Source: Bactericera cockerelli (Eukaryota > Arthropoda > Insecta > Hemiptera > Triozidae). From it: a stretch of 64,000 bases of DNA. Both the position numbers and the translations under genes were made by a program. A model generated the notes under the pieces. The model was given only the letters and a program-made list of their open reading frames with translations, ran no database searches and had not been told where the DNA came from. Location of the stretch: assembly GCA_024516035.1 (NCBI GenBank), contig CM044956.1:10110878-10174877 (forward strand), given 5' to 3'. Within the stretch, counting starts at the first letter, position 1, and every line of letters starts with the position of its first letter. Shown here in pieces: positions 12,203 to 23,260 of this stretch.

Positions 12203-12210
12203 ATACGTTA
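11905..12210 (+). mobile_element. 5S rRNA-derived SINE, full length with TSD
   Basis: Starts at 11915. The head to about 12010 is 5S rRNA-like, with gaataca, ccggttc, gaagttaagcgac and cttggatgggtgacc, the internal Pol III promoter region of 5S genes. The body includes gacggggg-type sequence on the opposite strand and gatatgaccatggcagttg, then a long A tail to 12200. ACATACGTTA flanks both ends (11905-11914, 12201-12210), so insertion was by target-primed reverse transcription. Confidence 0.9.
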
Positions 12211-12589
12211 TCAGCCATGACAATATAACAAATTATTGGTGCCCTCAACAGGGTTGGCGTTAGGAAGGGCATCCAGCTGTAAAATGTGGAGGTAGGAGTT
12301 CTAAAAACAAACAACCTGAACCATGAGGAAAAGTAGGCCCATGCCGACTCCAAGTATTGTTTTGAGAAAAGGCAAAGAAGATCCAAATATATGATATCAG
12401 TAAAATACCCCAACTGTCTATATATACAAAGAACTTAATATATTCATAATTTTATTTTTTAATTAAAATTAACTATGTAGGTTATAAGAACACTAATCAG
12501 TTAAGGTTTAACTATATACCAAGATATTCCATCTATTTATTGTATCAATAAAGGTCTTCATAGGTACACAATTTTTTAACTCATATTAT
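12211..12589. other. 3' flank of exon 8
   Basis: TTTATT at 12536-12541 gives AATAAA on the minus strand about 50 nt past the exon-8 stop, a plausible poly(A) signal. A minus-strand open frame here is built on the SINE poly-A tract and is not real. Confidence 0.5.
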
Positions 12590-12861
12590 TTACAGAGCAT
12601 GTTTTACTTTGATATGTGAGTGCAACTCCCAGTTCTGACGAACCGTATGCTCGCAATGAGGACATTTATATGGTTTCTGTCCCAGGTGCATCAGAATATG
12701 TCTTTTCAGATGACTACTACTGAAGCTGTGGTAGTCACACGCAAAACAGACGAATTTGTATTTGAAATCATCGGGCCGAGGCATGTAGGGGCATGTTTTG
12801 CAATGAATCAGAAGCTCTTTCAGATCTTGAGAAGAATACTCCTGGCAGTACACACAACTAC
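12590..12861 (-). CDS. zinc-finger 3' exon 8: C2HC + two C2H2
   Basis: Acceptor cttattccgcag; the frame opens after GT and gives 89 codons. The header is CVYC-x14-HCKTC, followed by MPRPDDFKYK, then CFACDYHS...HILMH and, after LGQKPYK, CPHC...HIKVKH, ending two residues after the last histidine. It resembles exon 7 in the LGQKP linker. A likely poly(A) signal lies 50 nt downstream, supporting use as a terminal exon. Confidence 0.77.
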
Positions 12862-13419
12862 CTGCGGAATAAGAGCAGGTTTTGCTTTTACCAATCACAC
12901 AAATAAGTGAGGACTCTTAGTTTTTAGTCTTCTCTGAAAAATACCTAGATATGACATGAATGAAAATAATATTATTTCAAAATAAACACTATGAATTAAA
13001 GAAGGGAAAGCTTACTGAATAAATTTTCAAGATAGCTACAGTTCGTCAATTTTATTTCAAAGTATTAGCTAGTTATAAAAAGAGGGGGAAAATCAAAATA
13101 TCTAGAAAAAAAACGTCTTCAAAAATGTGTTTAGATGATACCCTCTATTGTATATGTATATTTTGGTATGTGCATTATTTGGTTGGTTTTGGTTAGAGGT
13201 ATTTATTTCATTATGTGACCACATTTGAGCATTAAGCTTGCCTCTTGGATACCTTACATAAAAGAGTATAATATTGTACAATTTGAATTGATACTTCCAT
13301 GAAATCGATATTTGCAGTAAAAGTGCAATAAATAAAAATCATCTTATTGATAAATAATTTTAGTTGATACTTGGAACTTTAGGGTAAGACTCGTAGATCT
13401 CGATCGAGGGCGTGTTTTT
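12862..13419. other. intronic DNA with decayed SINE body
   Basis: 13195-13275 (atgtgaccacatttgagc, ttgcctcttggatacctt) resembles the body of the SINE at 51930-52135. Nothing else recognised. Confidence 0.4.
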
Positions 13420-14163
13420 ATAACTTGCTGATTCATTCATCCAGGTCATGTTTACGCAAATGTTGATTAATTTTCAGTATTTTGAAGTGTTTCCTGACAA
13501 GCAAATTGATTTCAGACAATTCTAAATTTTGTCATCCACTAAGAGCTGGTTGATTTCAAGTTCCTAATGCTGACGTATTTCCTAAAAATGCTCATTGATC
13601 TCAAGCATACATATAATGGTAGCGTACCTTTATCCAGGGATTATTTGCTCATCTGATATGGGTAATGTTGGCGTGTGGTTGACATGCTGAACTATCAGAA
13701 GTAGGTAATCTTGTCGTTATGCAGGGAGTGTTTCTTAACAGATTGCTGATCTCAACTTCATAATGTTAGCGTGCCTTATCCAAGGCGAGTTTCCCGACAT
13801 GCTGATTGATCTCAAGGAGGTGATGCTGATGTTCCTGCATCCAAGGCTTGTTTCCTGATATGCTGATAGTCCTTAATGAGGCGATGCTGATGTTTGGTCA
13901 TTCAGAGCTTGTTTCCTGATATGCTGATTGATTTTAATGAGGTGATGCTGATTTTTGGTCATTCAGGGCTTGTTTCCAGATATGCTGATAGATCTTAATG
14001 AGGTGATTCCGATGTTCGGCCATTCAAGGCTTATTTCCTGATATGCTGATTGATCCTAATGAGGTGATGCTAATGTTCGGCCATTCAGAGCTCGTTTGCA
14101 GATATGCTGATTGATTTTAATGAGGTGATGCTGATGTTCCGTCATCCAGGGCGTGTTTCCTCA
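13420..14163. repeat. 61-bp minisatellite seeded by exon 9
   Basis: About ten to twelve degenerate units with a 61-bp period; ATATGCTG-type landmarks fall at about 13797, 13858, 13919, 13980, 14041 and 14102. The next landmark at about 14163 lies inside exon 9, so the unit is a copy of the exon's last codons plus stop and flank. Units toward 13420 are more diverged. Confidence 0.85.
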
Positions 14164-14415
14164 TATGCTGATTGATCTCGTACTTGTCTCGCGCCTCGAA
14201 GTTGCATCGGAGACACACGTAAGGCTTCACACCCACGTGAATTGTCATGTGACGCTTCATGTGGCTGCAGTTGTACGTGTGGTAGTCGCACCCGACGCAT
14301 ACGAACTTGCAACGAAATGAGTCAGCACGAGGCATGGCCGCACAAGATTTGGAGTGACTGATAAGTGCCTCCATCTGGACGGCCGAGAATGTCTTGCAAT
14401 GGATACACAAAACTT
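14117..14415 (-). CDS. zinc-finger 3' exon 9: C2HC + two C2H2
   Basis: Acceptor gtcttcctacag; the frame opens after AA and gives 98 codons. The header is CIHC-x14-HSKSC, followed by MPRADSFRCK, then CVGCDYHT...HMTIH and, after VGVKPYV, CLRC...HMRKH. The last 11 residues and the stop lie in the first unit of the 61-bp repeat that continues downstream (13420-14163). The exon therefore either donated the unit or had its end replaced by it; the fit to the normal finger end argues for donation. Confidence 0.77.
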
Positions 14416-14810
14416 CTGTAGGAAGACAGACGTGAAAATGGTTAGGTACAATTAGAGACGTGTTGTACCGGTTGAATGTTTGTTGAAACAATTTTATGGC
14501 AAAGGATTCGGCTGCAATTTAAAGTCTTAGTTCTAAGCGTTTATTCTAGGATAATGACAAAACATTCATGACTGCGGAAGTGAGTTTATTTAATATGTGT
14601 TTTTTTTTTTAAACTGATGGCTTTATATAAGTGCAGGCTTTATAATATTATCCTGAAATTAAAAGTTGAAGATAAATAAAAAAACCAACGAGTTTGACGA
14701 AATGTTTCAAATAGGAATCAAATGCCCAACTAAAGAATTACGAGATAAGAGTGCTAGTTTTTACCAAATTATGGTCCATCCTATTAATTTTTAGGAAAAG
14801 TTTATCAAAA
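14416..14810. other. intronic spacer
   Basis: AT-rich, no feature recognised. Confidence 0.35.
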
Positions 14811-15751
14811 TACAGGGTGGGGCAAAAGATATGAACCGGTTTTGAAGGGCCAGGATTTGGCCTGTAGTGGGGGTAAGATGATGGGAGGGGTCTCGTTGTA
14901 ACCGTCTCGTAGCCCCGTTTTTAGTCGATACAATGGTTTGGACCGGTGAGCATCGGGGATTCGCAGTGCGCGCGTTTTTTGAAAACGGCCGTTCCGTCAA
15001 CTTTTTTCAGTAGCGACGAGGCCCACTTCCATCTTTCTGGAGCTGTAAACAAACAAAATTTCCGCTACTGGGCAGCTGAAAACCCACAACAAGTCCACGA
15101 GAGACCTCTCCACTCTCCCAAAGTGACAGTGTGGTGTGCAGTTTCTCAAGTAGGGGTCATTAGGCCTTATTTCTTTGAAGAGGACGGCCAAACCACGACA
15201 GTGAATGCAGCACGCAATGTTTCAATGCTGGAAACATTTTTTGGACCTGAACTGGAAGAACTGAGTGAGGAAACAAATTTGATAGACCCCTGGTTTCAAC
15301 AGGACGGGGCAACAGCGCATACAGCTCGTGTTTCATTGAACAAACTGAGGCAAATGTTCCCCGCTCGACTGGTCTCTCTAAGGGGTGATGTGGGGTGGCC
15401 GGCACGCTCACCTGATTTGAGCATATGTGACTTTTTCCTTTGGGGCTACCTGAAGGAAAAAGTGTTTAAACATCGACCTCACACTCTGGATGAGCTCAAG
15501 GTGAGAATCAGGGAGGAAATCAGGGCGATACCGATACAGATGTGCCGAAAAGCAGTGGAAAGTTTCCGAAATCGACTCCATCAGTGCATTGCTGCTGAAG
15601 GCCGCCATCTCAGAGACGTAATTTTCAAAAAGTGATGTAACAAACGGGATTACCAACTGATTCAAATAAACGAAGGTTCATTTCTCTAAGTTGAGTAGTT
15701 TTCTTTCTACAGCCTTTCAAAACCGGTTCATATCTTTTGCCCCACCCTGTA
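14811..15751 (+). mobile_element. defective mariner-like element with intact TIRs
   Basis: Inverted ends CAGGGTGGGGCAAAAGATAT... at 14813 and its complement ending at 15749, flanked by TA on each side (14811-14812, 15750-15751). 937 bp overall. It contains one transposase remnant whose N-terminal DNA-binding part has been deleted. Confidence 0.92.
14933..15635 (+). pseudogene. mariner-type transposase, internal deletion and frame break
   Basis: An ATG at 14933 begins the usual N-terminus (MVWTGEHRGF...FFENG) but reads into TAG at 15011-15013. The catalytic domain continues in another frame from about 15005: DEAHFHL supplies the first Asp, DGATAHTA the second, and SPDLSICD the third. Between the second Asp and the Asp of SICD there are 41 residues, so this looks like a DD41D member; taking the Asp of SPD instead would change the count. 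About 100 residues of helix-turn-helix region are missing at the junction near 15001-15008. Not functional on its own. Confidence 0.85.
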
Positions 15752-18464
15752 TATTGAAAAAAGGAAGGACCTATTTCATCGGGGATTGATGATGACTAAA
15801 TCTTCTTTTCATTTGAATATTATTATCTAAAAAGCATAAAAGTTGAAAGTCTATCGATCAGACAAAAATAATGATAGAAAATAAAAATAACTAATTAAGG
15901 AATCAATAAACACGCATATTTTTCAAGTAAAAAATGAACACACAACGTTTTTATTGATATAAACTTAGTGTTAGATAAATACAATCGAAACATGTAACGA
16001 ATAAAGTGTTGTCTAATAAATTCAAAACAAAAATTACAGATGCCTTATTTAGATTTTTTATGTGATTGATTTTAATATTGACTTCTAATATTTTTAATTT
16101 GGTCGATTTAAAGAATACATTTACATTTAAGAAATAATTCATTGTAAATTGTGGTAATATATTTGGAATGTTAGTATACATATAAAAAAACAGTAAATTT
16201 AAGTTTCAAATACTTCTGAAGAAAAGAAAATCCATTCCGTTTATCTTTGTGATTTAGTGTATGCTTACAAATGTATTTGTACTAAATTGCATATTTGTTG
16301 TGTCCAGTTAAAATTATGAAATACATACTCGAAATATTTTTTATTTAATAAATGAGGGACCATAATATTTACACAAGTAAATTTCACTAGTATCAAAAAA
16401 AAAATATATAAACTTCTAGATAAAAACCAAAGGATTTTTTCGAGATCAATTTTGGGAAGGAAAAAATTCATTGGTAATATCGTGAGTTATGTTATGAAGT
16501 TATAGTCTACAATGACGGTTTGTGGAAATTCGAAAGTAATGTAAATAATGGACTCGAATAGAAACTCTAATAAATGTTATTGCAGAAATATGAAGTGAGC
16601 AATATGACAGGATATGTGCATTGAGACAGGAATGTGAAACTCTCGTGAATAAAGAGTTGTGATTATAAGAAATTTAATTATTGACAGCTTATGGAATGAT
16701 TGATTACTACCTTTTCTCCGTCTCTCAAATACCTACCTAATACAACTAGGTCCTTTACCTAAAATATTTTAAATAAAAATAAAAAAATATTGAAACTTCT
16801 TAAACAATTCACCTCGTTTCCTTGGATCGTTTTTGCTAATTTGTGGAAAAAAAGATAAAACCAAGCAATGAAAACGTTTCAAAAGAGTGGAATTTTCTCA
16901 TATAATCATGTGCTCACAGCAAGGGCTCATCGTTGAGTAGAATTACATGTTTTTCGAAAAAAAATTTGAGTGGAAAAGAAAAAACGATCATAGTTTATAA
17001 ATTGAAAAGTAATTTACAAACAATGTATGTATATTTTATCTAGACCTCATGTAAAATATTAGAAAATTTCTCTTCAAGTTAAAAAAAAACTACTTACACA
17101 AAAACAAAATACGTGTGCTATGTAGAAAAGGAAAATATTGTACTTGTAAAATATAACTCTAATAATATTAACAGATGATTATAAATATATAAATCTAAAC
17201 CCATGAAAACTAATATGTAATACCCCAAAAAAATAAAAATAAAAAGAAACAAAAAGAAAATGTAGTAATATGAAGTAAAACATAAAAATAAAAACAGTGA
17301 TAATATAAAAATGATTAAATATAATAGAAACAATAAATCAACAAAAAACCTATGGATGTGCTGTACAGTTTGGGTGTTTCCCTCGCGTACTTTTATCCAA
17401 GGGCAGTATCCTGGACTATACCTAGCCTAATATAAAATACTCTTTAGAAATAAATATAAATCTTATAAATAATATTTTTACATAATATATGATTGACTAA
17501 AATGTGAAAAAGTGTAGAAAACAACTAACAGAACATTATTTTAAATAGTAAAGAAAAAAATCATAGCAATATTCCGTTGACTATAGTTTATTTATTTTCA
17601 TGGTTCTATCAAATGTTTCTATATCAAATGGAATGAAACGTGGTAACAAAAATAAGGCTTAACCAAAGCTCTAAAAAAAAATTATCGGTAGAAAATATTT
17701 TAACTATGTTATGAATCTTAAGGCACAATATATTACAGGGAAATAATTTATTAGAAAAATTCTAATAGGTTGAGAAAAATATCATTTTGAAAGAAATTAA
17801 ACCTACCTAGATATTTGGAATTTTCAAAGTCTTATTTTAAATTAAAAATGTAGTTTTCAATTTTAATTTGTGGTTAAATCCATCACTTCTGTTAGAAAGG
17901 TCAAACGGTAAGAAATAAATGTTATAAAGTTCAAACGGTCATTGAGAAAAAAATAGTTTAAATTTAAAAATACTTATAGAAGTAAGTTTTGAATCGGTAT
18001 TTTAGGCTCATAACAAGAAATTTTTTAGTATTTAATACTAATATATCAGAAAGTGATGGAACCATCAAAAGAAGGAAAAGTACTGAAAATGTTTGCTGTA
18101 TCAGAAAATGATGGAACAAACCATTAAAGGAAAGGAAACTAAGTAAAGTTCAACTTATGAAATTAATGACTAATAATCAAAGATAATTTGGTAATTTTGT
18201 GTGACTAGATCACTTTTATACTTCGACATACACCAATATAAATATATATAATTTTCATTTTGTACCAATATTTTTTTTATTATATAAAAACCGCTTATAG
18301 TAGCTAGTATTAGATAGAAAAAAGTTATTGAATGATTAATGAATAGCTTACAAAATCATAATTGTATAAATAAATTTGTGGGATTGCACAAGTTTTCTCT
18401 ATATTACTCACAAGCAACATGTAATGTTTTTACATCGGATATCATCTATTCTTGTGTTAAGTTT
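15752..18464. other. long AT-rich intronic stretch
   Basis: About 2.7 kb with no coding, RNA or repeat signature that I can identify. Open frames here are of low complexity (Ile, Phe, Tyr, Leu). Confidence 0.45.
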
Positions 18465-19945
18465 TCAAACGGGAAATGAAAGACTTGGATCAGTAAATGT
18501 CGAATGACCATGATTGACCATGTCTTCTTGTTTGGGTAACCTTTGTTTACTAGGGGGAGAACGCGTCTCTAAATTCAAGAAATGCAAGAAAGATGTTTTC
18601 TCTGCAGAACAATATTGTTCGGTGTTTTGGATTGGATCCGGTTCAGCATTTGATTCAGTACTCATTTCAATCTGGAGTATTTCGTTCACATTACTCAAGT
18701 TTTGATCATTGATTGCAAGATGTTTGTACTGAGGATGTTGGCTGTTTAAATGACGGTTTAGGGTACCAAGTTTTTTTGCTTTAAAAGCGCAATATTTACA
18801 AGCATACAGTTGTTCACCTGAAATGGATTGTAGAGGTTTGGAAAGTTTTTCCTTTGAAGTTCTTTTTTCATGATGGATCTTGAAGTGAGATTTGAGAGAC
18901 GAGGACGTAGTTGACTTGAAGTTGCAGGATACACATTCAAATGGTTTCTCTCCAGTGTGCGTTCTAAAGTGAATGACGAGACTCTGACTGTATGCTGTTC
19001 TGAATTCACAGAGGTTACATTTATGTGGCTTATCTTCAATTCTGGAATGAACTGTGAGCACATGGGTGTTCAAAAGACCCAAGTATGATGAAGAGTAATC
19101 ACAGCTGCAACATATATAGGTTTTCTTGTTGGTTTTCTCCATATCTGGGCATTTTAGACTGTGCTCGTATATTTTATTCACATCTCGAATCACTTTCTTG
19201 CAACAAAACTTACAGCTTATTTTATCCATTGTTATGCCTTTTCTCGGTTTCACTAAATTAGCATTTCTTTCACATAGTTTGCCGGATTTTTTAATAAATC
19301 TAGTTTTCACCTTGAATCTCTGTTTCTTTAGCTTATTTGAAGTATCGTGAGAAGTTCCTGGCACCCAAGTTGTATCGCCCATAGTTTTTGTATCAATCAA
19401 ATGTTCTTTTTCATCGTTTTTGATAGCCTTTTTTGAACTTTCGAGGTACTCGTTTTGGTCACCTGATGTATTCACATCTGCTACTGTCTCCAACATTTGC
19501 TTTGATGTAGAAATATGGGTAAGCTTTTCACCTGCATGATTTGAATCAGTTTTCATCATGGGTAGCTTGAAGTCAACTATGTCTTGAACATGGGATTTGA
19601 TGTGAATGCTAAGACCATTGGGTTTTTTACAAACATAGCCACAGAGAGGACAAGCGAGAGGATTGGCATTGGCATGAGCCTTCAGGATATGTAATCTGAG
19701 AGAACCAACGAGAGTTGTGGAGTACGAGCACAGGGGGCAAGAATGTGACTTTTCATCCGAGTGGTTTTTAATGTGTTCTTTCCAGTCTTCAATGCTGTCA
19801 GATGAGAAAGAGCATTTACAACAAAAATTACCAGGTTTCTCACTTTTCAATTTTTTCATTGAAACACAAGAATAACAATGATCGAGAAGACTTTCATAAC
19901 TATGTTTCAATTTAGTGTGGCAATGAACACATTCTACCATCATAT
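18465..19945 (-). CDS. zinc-finger 3' exon 10: two complete modules in one exon
   Basis: Acceptor tttcgttacag; the frame opens after AT and gives 492 codons, several times the length of its neighbours. Module A: header CVHC...LLDHCYSC, then CCKC, CPLC and CPLC fingers. A linker of about 120 residues follows, rich in Lys, Ser and Thr. Module B: a second header CKFC...IYEHSLKC, then CCSC, CNLC and CVSC fingers (linker HTGEKPFE) and a further CKYC finger, then an 80-residue acidic tail. It is most simply explained as fusion or internal duplication of two array exons. Methionines occur at once, but the acceptor defines the start. Confidence 0.8.
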
Positions 19946-20670
19946 CTGTAACGAAAAAAGGTATGACTTAGTAAAAGGAGCATAACATGTTGTAAAATCA
20001 TCTGAGAAATAGGAGAAGAAAAATAAACACAATATTGAAAGAAAACTCAGCTATAACAAATTAATTGAGTTTATTCGGTTAGTAAAAAAATATATTTTTT
20101 TGAGACTAGAGTGTACACAAAATATTAATAATTTATTTTTTAAATTTAAACAATAACCATGTAATTGAATTTGGATTATGACTTGAGGACATACAGAACA
20201 ATTGTGTTTAAATCAGTTAGCATTAGCTCACTACATCAGTCAACGCTACATCTGAACCAATTCTAACGGTGATTTCAAAGCGAGTATATGATACAATTAT
20301 GGATAAGTTACTGTAACTTTGAAGTTTAATTTATTAGACGCTTCATATAGTTCATATTTAATCAAATAAAGTAATTTAAAGTGTAATTTGTGGTTTTTCG
20401 TGTGAAATCATTTTCTTATAAATTCTAATATTCTGTGAAAGTTTCATAAAATCCGTCAAGAAACAGCTGTTCGACAGATCCGATCAGCCGTTTAAATATA
20501 CGTCACCGGGCTATTCCTGACCGTAATCTATTTTACTCGTATTCTTCACGAAATTTCGTTTGCTGTACTCGGTATTTCTCTGATACTTTGACTACAGGTA
20601 CAAGATGCCGGTTTAGGGCTCAATGAAGCAAATAGTCGGTGCAACAACCAACAGTTACCTATAGTACTCA
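19946..20670. other. intronic spacer
   Basis: AT-rich; nothing recognised apart from a slightly GC-richer patch near 20460-20540. Confidence 0.35.
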
Positions 20671-20948
20671 TTAGACTTGTAATGAATGCTTGATAAGCAC
20701 ATGTGTTTTCAAGCTGTGATTTCTACAGGTACTGTAATGGCAATATCTACATTTAAATGGTTTTTCTCCCGTGTGTGTTCTTATATGGTCTCTCATATCC
20801 TTTCTATTGTACGAATGCTGTTTACAAGAAAAGCATACATATTTATAAGATATATCACATCTTGTTACAAATTTGCACGATTTACAATGATCTAGTAACT
20901 TTTCAGTGTTGCTCTCAAGAGGCAGTTCACAGGATGAACAAGCGAGGT
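20671..20948 (-). CDS. zinc-finger 3' exon 11 (no early methionine)
   Basis: Acceptor ccattttttacag at 20949 and up; the frame opens after AC and gives 91 codons to TAA at 20671-20673. The header is CSSC...LLDHCKSC, then CFSCKQHS...HIRTH and, after TGEKPFK, CRYC...HVLIKH, then a six-residue tail. There is no methionine before residue 50, so a search for ATG-started frames misses it; only the acceptor and finger spacing reveal it. Intact and in the shared phase. Confidence 0.75.
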
Positions 20949-21229
20949 CTGTAAAAAATGGAGGAATATTTTTGACTAATAGATTAGTTAAATGTTGTTA
21001 TACTTTTACCCCCTGGACCGGTTATCAACTTAATGAAATTAACTTCAATCTGTATACAAAAAGTATGACAGTTCCAAACAGACAAACCAATTTCGACCAA
21101 ATTTTCCTCAAAGTAATTCGTATTAAGTTTTAACTATTCGTAAAACAATTTAATAATAAAAATCAACGAACAAAACCAACTGATTTACTCTAGGCAATAC
21201 TTGTGAAATTCGGAATAGGTACTTCAATG

Positions 21230-21585
21230 TCAGTGTTTAATTTTCATGTGCCTTACAAGATGAGACTTGGTAATAGAATTATAATCACACTTGGTACATT
21301 GGTGAGGCCTTTCTCCTGTGTGTCTCTTGTTATGAACACTCAGAGCTGTCTTGGTTGAACAGATATAATTGCAAGAATTACAATTAAACGGTTTCAAACC
21401 GGTATGTTTTCGGATATGACCAATCATATCACTATATTTGCGAGTGTGGTGTTTGCAAACAAAACAAACGTAATTATACTGTTTACTTGGACGTTTTGGT
21501 TTCGTGCATGTTTTACAATGATTCATTATGAGAGACTCATTTTCATTTTTCTTAAAAGCGACTGCACAGAAAAGACACTTCACTT
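21230..21585 (-). CDS. zinc-finger 3' exon 12: C2HC + three C2H2
   Basis: Acceptor tttgtttgttacag; the frame opens after AA and gives 117 codons. The header is CLFC...IMNHCKTC, followed by KRPSKQYN. The fingers are CFVCKHHT...HIRKH, CNSC...HNKRH and CTKC...HMKIKH, joined by TGLKPFN and TGERPHQ. The frame stops directly after the last histidine. Confidence 0.76.
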
Positions 21586-21832
21586 CTGTAACAAACAAAA
21601 AATGCAAGTTCATAAAAAAAATCCTTTTTTTAATAATTTAAAAGTATTAGGAATATTTCTGTATAAATGTATGCTTCAGATTAGCCGATATCTAAATGTA
21701 TGCGATAGAGTAGTTGAAATTTAAACCAACATGTACAAATCTTTTATTGAGATCAGCATAAATTAACCAAATGACTGTGGTTTTGAAATTGTTAATACGA
21801 GAAGAAATCATAAAATAACACAAGTCACTATG

Positions 21833-22189
21833 TTATGACACATCATGTCTAATTTTATTATGACGATACATAGATTGCACACTTGCTGCCTTATAAGAAC
21901 AAAAGCCGCATTCATAAGGTTTTTCACCAGTGTGTTTTCTGACATGGATCAGCATGACAACTTTTATTGACACTTTTGAAATCACAGTGAGAACACTGGA
22001 ATGGCATGTCACCGAAATATCTCCTAACATGTTTCCTCATATCATTCTTATATTTTGTTTCATATTTACATCGATAACATGTGTAATAATTAGATTGTTT
22101 TTTCGTAATTTTACACATTTTACAATGCTCTAAAATGTCATCTAGCTATTCTTTTGGGATGCTCAAGTTACAGTGTTGACAAACAATAT
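21833..22189 (-). pseudogene. zinc-finger exon 13, dead: stop plus frameshift
   Basis: Acceptor tatatctacag; the frame opens after AT (DIVCQHCNLS...) but meets TAG inside the header, before LLEHCKMC-like LEHCKMC. Further on, one extra nucleotide relative to exon 14 at about 21950-21960 (after VNKS) breaks the frame; the rest (MLIHVRKHTGEKPY, CGFC...HNKIRH) is in another frame. Exon length is 0 mod 3 where its siblings are 2 mod 3. The first C2H2 finger has Tyr instead of its second His (HVRRY), as in exon 14. Two separate lesions make it a pseudo-exon. Confidence 0.85.
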
Positions 22190-22315
22190 CTGTAGATATA
22201 AATAATCAGTTTCAATTAAATAGTAAACTTGAGCAGGAAAAAATAAACTATTTGAAGAGAAGAGGAAAATCACTAAACAGTCAATCTATTTGACTCAAGA
22301 CGTTATGTCAAATTA

Positions 22316-22658
22316 TTAATGTCTTATTTTATAATGACGTTTTATTGTATGCATGTTCGATGATTTATAAGACAGACATTGCAAAAGTACGGTTTTTCTC
22401 TTGTGTGTTTTCTGATATGGATTAGTAAAGAACTTTTATTCACACTTTTAAAATCACAGTACGAACACTGAAATGGAATGTCGCCAAAATATCTCCTCAC
22501 ATGTTTCCTCATGTCATTCTTATGATTTGCTTCATAATTGCATCGAAAACATTTGAATTTAGATTGTTTCTGCATATAACCACATTGGTTACAATGATCT
22601 AATACGTCGTCCAGGGAATCCAGTTGTATTTTTGATTTACAATGTCGACAAAAAATAT
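22316..22658 (-). pseudogene. zinc-finger exon 14, frameshifted in last finger
   Basis: Acceptor cgtatttacag; the frame opens after AT and runs through header CRHC...LDHCNQC, CFRCNYEA...HVRRY and CSYC...HIRKH to CNVC. A net loss of one nucleotide just after CNVC then leads to a stop at 22342-22344. The last finger (YKSSNMHTIKRHYKIRH) continues in the shifted frame to TAA at 22316. The first finger lacks its second His (Tyr). A damaged sister of exon 13; a truncated isoform with one good finger remains possible. Confidence 0.75.
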
Positions 22659-23260
22659 CTGTAAATACGTAGGAATGTATGTAATTATACCTAACAGTAC
22701 ATAGTACAAAAAATAATAATAAATTTGAAAATTTAATATTGAATAAAGATTAGATCATTAAAATTAATCGTCCTATACTGGGTGTTTTTAATTGGATGTA
22801 AATACGGAAAGAGTTATGGTAGAGTTTTGAAAAAAATTGCTATTCTCTCGTTCAATTATTTAAGGCGATACAGGTGGACTAATTAATGGCAAAAAGAGAA
22901 AATACTTCTCATGTCCTTCTTAGTTTAGCAAGTGATTTCACATAACATTTAAATAGAAAAATTATCTGACTTTCTGATTCTGTTGTTGTTTTTAAATATC
23001 TTTCATAATTTTGTAGAAAAATGAAAAATATTAGTTAATGGCAATTGTCTCTAAAATCGAACGACTATAACAAATTACTTATACTACTGTGCATTTTAGT
23101 TTGTTTTCCGTTTTAACTTTATGTGCTTCCTTGTGAGTGAAAATTGATACTCGTATAAATTCCATTATATCATTAACATCCTTATTATTTGGATAGATCA
23201 TTTATACAAAATGAACGAGTGATAATGATAAACCATCAATATTCAATTTTTTGTTCTTTG
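22659..23260. other. AT-rich intronic spacer
   Basis: No feature recognised. Confidence 0.4.

Noticed and set aside
12009..12413. 134-codon minus-strand frame
   Set aside because: Runs through the SINE and its poly-A tract (poly-Phe).
17118..17333. Ile/Phe/Leu-rich 71-codon frame
   Set aside because: Typical chance frame in AT-rich DNA; no signal or family.
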